A program made the position numbers and the translations under genes. A DNA stretch of 39,416 nt. Origin: VAZQ01 sp036522235. Its GTDB lineage: Bacteria > Pseudomonadota > Alphaproteobacteria > Rhizobiales > Xanthobacteraceae. Of the stretch, positions 34,379 to 39,416 are shown piece after piece. Location of the stretch: positions 1 through 39,416 of the forward strand of contig DATDGG010000266.1 in NCBI GenBank assembly GCA_036522235.1, given 5' to 3'. Each line of letters opens with the position of its first letter. Within the stretch, counting starts at the first letter, position 1. The notes below the pieces were generated by a model that was given only the letters and a program-made list of their open reading frames with translations, had not been told where the DNA came from and made no database searches.

Positions 34379-34663
34379 TCAGTCGCTGTCGGGGCGTGGG
34401 TGACCAGAGGCAGCCACAAGCGCGCTCGTGGCGTCGCCGAAGGTGGATAAGTCCGCTTTCTTTGTCATCGTGAACGGCACAAGGTCTTTCCACAGCAACA
34501 ACAATGCGGCAAGCAAAAAGAACCCTCCCCCGACCAGTCCCTTGATTTGGGGAGTCGACGTTCTGAACGAAATGTAGATTGCGCTGAAGGATGCAACAAA
34601 AAGAAAGAAAGCACACAACATCACAATCGGCTGAACCACAATTGGCTGACGCATGGTGCCCAT
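34379..34663 (-). CDS. Small membrane protein, two transmembrane segments
   Basis: A 94-residue protein with hydrophobic segments at about residues 12-34 (VMLCAFFLFVASFSAIYISF) and 44-62 (GGGFFLLAALLLLWK), then a polar C-terminus. I recognise no family. Starts at 34663 or 34654 are both possible; neither has a strong ribosome binding site. It lies 120 bp upstream of the larger membrane protein on the same strand. Confidence 0.55.
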   Translation of the reverse strand: MGTMRQPIVVQPIVMLCAFFLFVASFSAIYISFRTSTPQIKGLVGGGFFLLAALLLLWKDLVPFTMTKKADLSTFGDATSALVAASGHPRPDSD

Positions 34664-34693
34664 CCCCGAAGATCCCCGCGTCAAATGTTTCAA

Positions 34694-35069
34694 TCAGAGA
34701 GGCGGCGAAAGAAAGGCAATACGACCGCGCTACAGTTTAGACCCGAGTAAATACGGCAATCACCGACGCAGAAGTCGATTGTGGCCCGTCAGGTTTAGAT
34801 TTGAGCATCCCGCGCGAGAGGTACCGACATATGTGTCGTGCGCGACTCGCGTTCTGCCAGGGACGTGTATCCGACAGCTGCTGGCGCCCCTATTCCGCTT
34901 CGCGGCCTCCTCTGGGGAGATTTTTCGTCGGCAGCCGACAGGGCGTGGAAAGGCTGCAACAGATCGAGAAATTTTTTGATTCGAGCCACGTTGCGGGAAC
35001 GATGGCTTGCTGTGATCGTCTGCGGCGATTCGTGGATTCGCAAATCACCGTCTTCAGCGAGGAACGGCC
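34694..35069. other. Intergenic region before the acyl-carrier-like gene
   Basis: These 376 bp hold no gene I can support. One plus-strand frame (34801-35073, TTG start) overlaps the downstream ATG as ATGA and its last 45 codons look somewhat protein-like, but the start is weak and the first half does not. The ribosome binding site of the next gene (GAGGA) lies at its end. Confidence 0.4.
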
Positions 35070-35318
35070 ATGAATGACAGTCTTACCACCCAGGTCCGCG
35101 ACGTCATTGCTGAACATTTCGGAATTGATGCCGACCGTTTGACGGACGAAGCGCGCCTGCGCGACGATCTTGGCGTCGATTGGCTCGATCGTCTCGAGTT
35201 GATGATTGCGATCGAGGATCAGGTGGCAGGCGTTGAAATCGACGACGAGCTGGTCGAACAGATCGACACTGTTGGCGATCTCATGCGCGTCATCAAGGGC
35301 GGGCGAAACAGCCCTTGA
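35070..35318 (+). CDS. Acyl-carrier-like protein with Trp in place of the modified Ser
   Basis: An 82-residue four-helix ACP homologue: VRDVIAEHFGIDADRLTDEA, DDLGVDWLDRLELMIAIED, then VEQIDTVGDLMRVI. In ACPs the helix II motif is DSL, where Ser carries phosphopantetheine; here it is Asp37-Trp38-Leu39, codon TGG, so it cannot be charged in the usual way. All other landmarks are intact, which argues against simple decay. It stands alone, with no synthase, transferase or ligase beside it. It may bind partners as a decoy or scaffold, or have lost function. GAGGA precedes the ATG. Confidence 0.85.
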   Translation: MNDSLTTQVRDVIAEHFGIDADRLTDEARLRDDLGVDWLDRLELMIAIEDQVAGVEIDDELVEQIDTVGDLMRVIKGGRNSP

Positions 35319-35423
35319 GATCGGGCACCCCGCTGCGCGATCTGCCTCAGGCCGGATCGCGGCGTGGGAAAAGGTGCGCGCCGATTTGCGGAAATGGCCG
35401 CGCGCCGCCTCACCAGACCAAGC

Positions 35424-36482
35424 TCACTCGACGACCGTGCGCACCACGTCGGCGGTCGGGCGGTCGCTGACCGTCGGCAGCTTCACGTCCTTCACGATCA
35501 ACTCGTCGTAGGCGGGGAGCGTCTTCAGCGATGTCTTCGCCTTCACGAACACGACCTTGTAGCCGTTGAGCTTGAGCTGGTGCAGCAATTCAGGCGCCGC
35601 CTCGGCGGTGGCGCGCTGGAAATCGTGCATCAGGACAATGCCTTTGCCGTCCTTCTTCAGCTTCGTCATCACCGATTGGATCACCTGATCGGGCTTGCGG
35701 ATCTTGAAGTCGAGCGAATCCATGTCGGCCGACCAGATCGCGATGTTGCGCTCGCCCAGATAGGTCACCATCTCGGGCGGATGCCGCAGCGCCGGAAAGC
35801 GGAAGAACGGCGCCGCCGGACCGCCGAGCGCCCAATGCACGGCGCTGATGCCCTTCTCGATCTCGTCCTTGCCCTCCTGCGGGGTCTTCTTCAGGAGGTC
35901 GGCATGCGACCAGGTGTGGCTGCCGATCGTGTGGCCGGCGGCGGCCACCTGCCGGAGGATTTCGGGCGCCCACATCGAGTGCTCGCCGATCGGGAAGAAG
36001 ACCGCCTTGGTGCAATTGGCCGCGAGCGCCGCCAGGACGGCCGGCGTGTGGTGCGGCCAAGGACCGTCGTCGAAGGTCAGCACCACCTCGCCGGGCTGCA
36101 GAAAATCGTGCTGCTTGAAGTGCTCGAAGCCAAAGCCCGGACCGCCGGTGGTGTCGATCTCCACGGTGCGAGACACGCCGAGCGCCTCGGGATGGCCCGC
36201 ACATGAAGGCGCGGCGGCAACCGCGATCGGCGGCCGCGCGGCCGGGGTTGGCGCCGGGGCCAGCGAAGACTTGATCGATCCGGTCGACTCCGCCGCGTTC
36301 GGGCCTGGGGTCGCCGCGCGAGCGGCCGAGGTCGCCGGCATGGTTGCCGGCACGGTCGCAGTCGCCGATGCGCTGCGGATAGCGGGCGCGGTCGGGGCGG
36401 CCGGGGACCACAGGAAAAAGACGATCCCGAAGCTGACCAGGAGTGCCCCCAGGCCGAGAACGCCCACCATTGCTGAACGCAT
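35424..36482 (-). CDS. Polysaccharide deacetylase (NodB domain), membrane anchored
   Basis: A 352-residue enzyme expected to remove acetyl groups from a cell-surface polysaccharide or peptidoglycan. An N-terminal membrane segment (about residues 5-25) is followed by a Pro/Ala/Thr-rich linker to about 95. The NodB domain has TFDDGPWPHHTP (catalytic and metal Asp138/139) and SHTWSH with metal ligands His189 and His193, then FFRFPALRHPPE and a C-terminal IVLMHD motif with His. The frame extends to 36734, but ATG 36482 starts the membrane anchor and has a GGGGGA-type site upstream. Convergent with the ACP-like gene. Confidence 0.92.
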   Translation of the reverse strand: MRSAMVGVLGLGALLVSFGIVFFLWSPAAPTAPAIRSASATATVPATMPATSAARAATPGPNAAESTGSIKSSLAPAPTPAARPPIAVAAAPSCAGHPEALGVSRTVEIDTTGGPGFGFEHFKQHDFLQPGEVVLTFDDGPWPHHTPAVLAALAANCTKAVFFPIGEHSMWAPEILRQVAAAGHTIGSHTWSHADLLKKTPQEGKDEIEKGISAVHWALGGPAAPFFRFPALRHPPEMVTYLGERNIAIWSADMDSLDFKIRKPDQVIQSVMTKLKKDGKGIVLMHDFQRATAEAAPELLHQLKLNGYKVVFVKAKTSLKTLPAYDELIVKDVKLPTVSDRPTADVVRTVVE

Positions 36483-36577
36483 CACGTCGCTTCCCCCTTC
36501 GCGCAGGCGCCGCCGCGGCCCCGGACGGATCAATCTCCCCGAAGATCGTGAATCAGCTGTTACCAAGCAGTGTCTGG

Positions 36578-36647
36578 GAGCATTTTCAGGAAGAGCTTGC
36601 CCCGGACTTGATCCGGGGTGAGCCCGGTTTTCCATCCGAAAATGCGA
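36578..36647. repeat. Nested palindromic repeats upstream of the hybrid kinase
   Basis: An outer inverted repeat, GCATTTTC (36580-36587) with GAAAATGC (36638-36645), surrounds a separate perfect palindrome CCCCGG-ACTTGAT-CCGGGG (36600-36618). From memory both are dispersed intergenic repeats of Bradyrhizobium-like genomes, so one appears to have inserted into the other. Confidence 0.6.
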
Positions 36648-36740
36648 CAAATGCAAAGATACTTCAGGCGGCCGCTTGCTGCGATTGACAAGCCGGTCGC
36701 GCCGGCGAAACTGCGCTGGCAACTTCGGTGGCATCGCACC

Positions 36741-39059
36741 GTGATTCTGCGAGCGAACCCCACATCGGGGAACGACAAGCGCTCAGGCCGGGCCGGCGGC
36801 CTGTCGCTGCGCGCGCGCCTGCTGCTGCTCGTGGTCGCGAGCGTGGTGCCGCTTCTGGGCTTCAGCCTCGGCAGTGAGTACCTGCAATACCGCGATGCGG
36901 TCGCCGCCACCGGGCAGCGGACTCTCGATCTCGCCCGCGGCATGTCGCTCCAGGTCGAGCAGGACCTGCGGACCCGCATGGTGGCCCTGCGGGTGCTGGC
37001 CCTCTCCCCGACGTTGCGCGGCGAGGACATCGCGGCCTTCCGCGCCCAGGCGGAAGCCGTCATCGCGCAGCAGTTCCCCGGCTCGAACCTGGTGCTGCTG
37101 AAGGCGGACGGCCAGCAGCTCATGAACACGCTGCTGCCGCCCGGTGCACCGCTGCCGGTTCGACCGAACATGGAGGCAACCACGGAGGTTTTCCAGACCG
37201 GCCAACCGGCCGTCTCCAATTTCTACATCGGGGCCATCGGCCGGCGGCCGGTGGTCGCGATCGATGTGCCGGTGAAGCGCGACGACGGCAGCATCACCTA
37301 TGTCCTGTCCACCAATCCGCGGCTTGAAGATTTCGCCGAGATCATTCGCCGGCAACAGTTCCGCGCGAGCTGGGTCGTCTCGGTCTATGACCGGCGCGGT
37401 GTCAATGTGGCGCGCACGCCCAACCCGGAGCGTTTCGTCGGACAGCCGGCGGGGCCCGAGCTCTTGAGCCGCGTGCTGGCCGAGCGCGAGGGCATTCTCG
37501 AGCTCACCTCGCGTGACGGGATCGGCGTGGTGGCGGCGTTCAGCCATTCGACGCAGTTCGGCTGGGCGGTCGCGGTCGGCGTGCCGCGGGCCGAGCTGAC
37601 AGCGCCGGCGCTCGCGGCCGCGACCCGCACGCTCGCCGCCGGCAGCGTCCTGCTCGCGCTCGGCATCGCCTTGGCGCTTCTCATGGCGCGCCGGATCACC
37701 GGACCGATCACGGCGCTGCGGCGCCTGGCGGCGACCGGCGACGGCGAAGCGGTGCTCAAGGCCGCGCCGACGGGCCTGCGCGAGGCGGATGAAGTGCTCG
37801 GCGCGCTGCGCACCGCCGAAGACCATCGCCGCGCCAGCGAGCATGAGAAGGAGCAGGCGCGCGCCGCGCTGCACGAGAGCGAGGAGAAGCTGCGGCAATC
37901 GCAGAAGATGGAAGCGGTCGGTCAGCTCACCGGCGGGCTGGCGCACGACTTCAACAACCTGCTCCTGGTCGTCATCGGAAACCTGGAAGAGCTCATCGAT
38001 AGCACCAAGGCGAACTCCGCCGCGCAGGAGCTCTCGCGCGCCGCGCTCGAAGCCGCCCAGCGCGGCGCCGACCTGACCCGCAGCCTGCTGGCATTTGCCC
38101 GCCGGCAACCGTTGCGGCCGCGGCGTATCGCCGTCAACGATCTGATGCGCCGCATCACCAAGCTGCTCAGCCGCACGCTCGGTGAACGCATCGAGGTCGT
38201 CCTTCAGCTTGCCGACGAGGTCTGGCCGGTGGTGGCCGATCCGGCGCAGCTCGAAGCGGCGCTGACCAATCTCGCGACCAACGCCCGCGACGCGATGCCC
38301 AAGGGCGGCCGTCTGACCATCGTGACCGCCAACGCGGCGCTCGACGAGGACTACGCGGCCACGCATGACGAGGTGAAGCCTGGCGACTATGCCATCATCG
38401 AGGTGAGCGACACCGGCGCAGGCATGGCTGCCGAGGTCACGGCGCAGATATTCGACCCGTTCTTCACCACCAAGCCGCGCGGCGAAGGCACCGGCCTCGG
38501 CCTCAGCATGGTGTTCGGCTTCATGAAGCAGTCGCGCAGCCATATCAACGTCTACAGCGAGCCCGGTGTCGGAACGACGTTTCGCCTCTACCTGCCGCGC
38601 GACCGCCGCGCCGCGGAAGCGGAGCCGGCGGCGGACGCGAGCGCCGCGGCCAGCGCCCCCGGCGGCGGCGAGACCATCCTGGTGGTCGAGGACAACCCGG
38701 CGCTGCGCCGTGTGGTCGTGCTGCAGCTGACGAAGCTCGGCTACCGCATCCTGGAGGCGGAGAACGTGGCGGCCGCCGTCGCGATCCTGGAAGGCCACGC
38801 GCCGATCGACCTGTTGTTCGCCGACGTAGTCATGCCCGGCAAGCTCGACGGCTACGATCTCGTCGGAATCGTGCGCGAGCGCTGGCCGGCAATCAAGATC
38901 CTGCTGACGTCGGGCTTTCCCGGCAACAACCGCGACCGCGACGTGAGGGCGCCTCCCGACATTCCGCTTCTGACCAAGCCCTATCGCCGGGAAGCCCTGG
39001 CGCACGCCTTGCGCGCCGCGCTGGGCGATACTTCGGCGACATTTGCAAGCAGGTCCTAG
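36741..39059 (+). CDS. Hybrid sensor histidine kinase
   Basis: A two-transmembrane hybrid kinase, 772 residues from the GTG at 36741. A TM segment (LSLRARLLLLVVASVVPLL) is followed by a periplasmic dCache-like sensor (about residues 45-295), a second TM, a HAMP-like linker, HisKA (phospho-His402 in GGLAHDFNN), HATPase_c (TNARDAMPKGG, VSDTGAGM, GTGLGLSMVFGF) and a receiver (LVVEDNPALRR, LLFADVVMPGKLDG with the phospho-Asp, LLTKPYRRE). The signal is unknown and no separate output protein is adjacent. The start is uncertain: ATG 36642 and GTG 36618 are also in frame but lie in repeat sequence. Confidence 0.9.
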   Translation: MILRANPTSGNDKRSGRAGGLSLRARLLLLVVASVVPLLGFSLGSEYLQYRDAVAATGQRTLDLARGMSLQVEQDLRTRMVALRVLALSPTLRGEDIAAFRAQAEAVIAQQFPGSNLVLLKADGQQLMNTLLPPGAPLPVRPNMEATTEVFQTGQPAVSNFYIGAIGRRPVVAIDVPVKRDDGSITYVLSTNPRLEDFAEIIRRQQFRASWVVSVYDRRGVNVARTPNPERFVGQPAGPELLSRVLAEREGILELTSRDGIGVVAAFSHSTQFGWAVAVGVPRAELTAPALAAATRTLAAGSVLLALGIALALLMARRITGPITALRRLAATGDGEAVLKAAPTGLREADEVLGALRTAEDHRRASEHEKEQARAALHESEEKLRQSQKMEAVGQLTGGLAHDFNNLLLVVIGNLEELIDSTKANSAAQELSRAALEAAQRGADLTRSLLAFARRQPLRPRRIAVNDLMRRITKLLSRTLGERIEVVLQLADEVWPVVADPAQLEAALTNLATNARDAMPKGGRLTIVTANAALDEDYAATHDEVKPGDYAIIEVSDTGAGMAAEVTAQIFDPFFTTKPRGEGTGLGLSMVFGFMKQSRSHINVYSEPGVGTTFRLYLPRDRRAAEAEPAADASAAASAPGGGETILVVEDNPALRRVVVLQLTKLGYRILEAENVAAAVAILEGHAPIDLLFADVVMPGKLDGYDLVGIVRERWPAIKILLTSGFPGNNRDRDVRAPPDIPLLTKPYRREALAHALRAALGDTSATFASRS

Positions 39060-39120
39060 CTGGCCGGACGACTCCGCGGCTGAGCGGGTGAAAGCCGAAA
39101 CTGTCTGCTTGCCGAAAGTA

Positions 39121-39416
39121 TTACGGCTCGTGACCGCCGTTGATGTTGATGAATCTGGCAATCGTGTCGACAGCCTGCGTCTCGATGCCGAAATAGCCGT
39201 GCGGCGCATAGGCATCGCACGGGTCGGACTGGGGCGGATCGCCGCCGGTGAGCAGAGCGATCTCCACCTTGCTGGCCCGCCTCAGGCGCATGGCGAGCGT
39301 GGGCGCGTCGGCGGGCGGCGTGGCCTCGCACGAGTCCTCGCGGTGGGACATGACGAGAGTGGGAACCGTGATCTGAGGCAGCGCCATGCTCACCACGCCG
39401 TCCGGACGGTCCTTGG
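39121..39416 (-). CDS. Alpha/beta hydrolase, C-terminal part
   Basis: The gene enters from the window edge and ends at 39121. The visible 97 residues include a strand and the catalytic acid in ITVPTLVMSHREDSC and the catalytic histidine in YAPHGYFGIE, then a closing helix. The spacing fits the last third of an alpha/beta hydrolase. The nucleophile lies outside the window. Two cysteines (DSCE, DPCD) might form a disulfide. Substrate unknown. Confidence 0.75.
   Translation of the reverse strand, partial: KDRPDGVVSMALPQITVPTLVMSHREDSCEATPPADAPTLAMRLRRASKVEIALLTGGDPPQSDPCDAYAPHGYFGIETQAVDTIARFININGGHEP

Noticed and set aside
34801..35073. Plus-strand frame overlapping the acyl-carrier-like start as ATGA
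   Set aside because: The stop-start overlap is attractive, but the TTG start lacks a good ribosome binding site and the first half does not look like protein.
36783..39215. 810-codon minus-strand frame opposite the hybrid kinase
   Set aside because: It is the complement of a well-supported kinase; composition is His/Arg/Asp-rich as expected of an antisense frame.

Overview
The window is high-GC alphaproteobacterial chromosome. Gene order (acpP-fabG-fabD; rpsF-rpsR-rplI; dnaB-alr-radA; cvpA-purF-SDR) and the dispersed palindromic repeats point to Hyphomicrobiales near Bradyrhizobium, Rhodopseudomonas or Pseudolabrys. This placement rests on recalled synteny, not on a search. I saw no tRNA, rRNA, CRISPR array, phage genes or insertion sequence transposase.

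Layout. 1-2.0 kb: fatty acid synthesis genes on the minus strand (fabD, fabG, start of acpP). 2.2-4.4 kb: ribosomal protein cluster rpsF-rpsR-rplI, with a leader hairpin that hides the rpsF ribosome binding site. 4.4-11 kb: a c-type cytochrome, cyclopropane fatty acid synthase, then dnaB, alr and radA. 11-12.2 kb: gene-poor. 12.2-14.7 kb: a PAS-GGDEF-EAL cyclic-di-GMP gene broken by a frameshift. 15-16.9 kb: htpG. 17-20.3 kb: a secreted group of two tandem lectin-like paralogues and a three-domain exported protein (peptidase-regulatory-like, cytochrome c and virginiamycin-B-lyase-like propeller). 20.3-22.6 kb: a receiver protein with altered active-site residues and a secreted serpin with a four-cysteine insert. 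22.8-25.8 kb: cvpA, purF and an SDR. 25.9-29.6 kb: a molybdenum hydroxylase operon (small subunit, large subunit, dihaem cytochrome) with a divergent HxlR regulator. 29.6-35.3 kb: accessory region with a frameshifted acetyltransferase, an MmgE/PrpD protein, a Fic protein with a C-terminal winged helix, membrane proteins and an acyl-carrier-like protein lacking its serine. 35.4-39.4 kb: a polysaccharide deacetylase, a hybrid histidine kinase and the end of an alpha/beta hydrolase.

Themes. Housekeeping blocks alternate with small accessory islands. Two signalling or carrier proteins have lost the residue that is normally modified: receiver Asp to Glu, and carrier-protein Ser to Trp. Short perfect tandem duplications (13, 14, 14 and 20 bp) sit at gene ends or in a promoter region, and one of them causes a frameshift. 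Several intergenic regions hold palindromes that could be RNA switches or operators: the rpsF leader, the leader of the GGDEF-EAL gene, the region upstream of fic, the hxlR promoter, and the site upstream of the lectin-like pair. Dispersed repeats occupy the rpsR-rplI gap, supply the likely ribosome binding site of the SDR gene, and appear nested upstream of the hybrid kinase.
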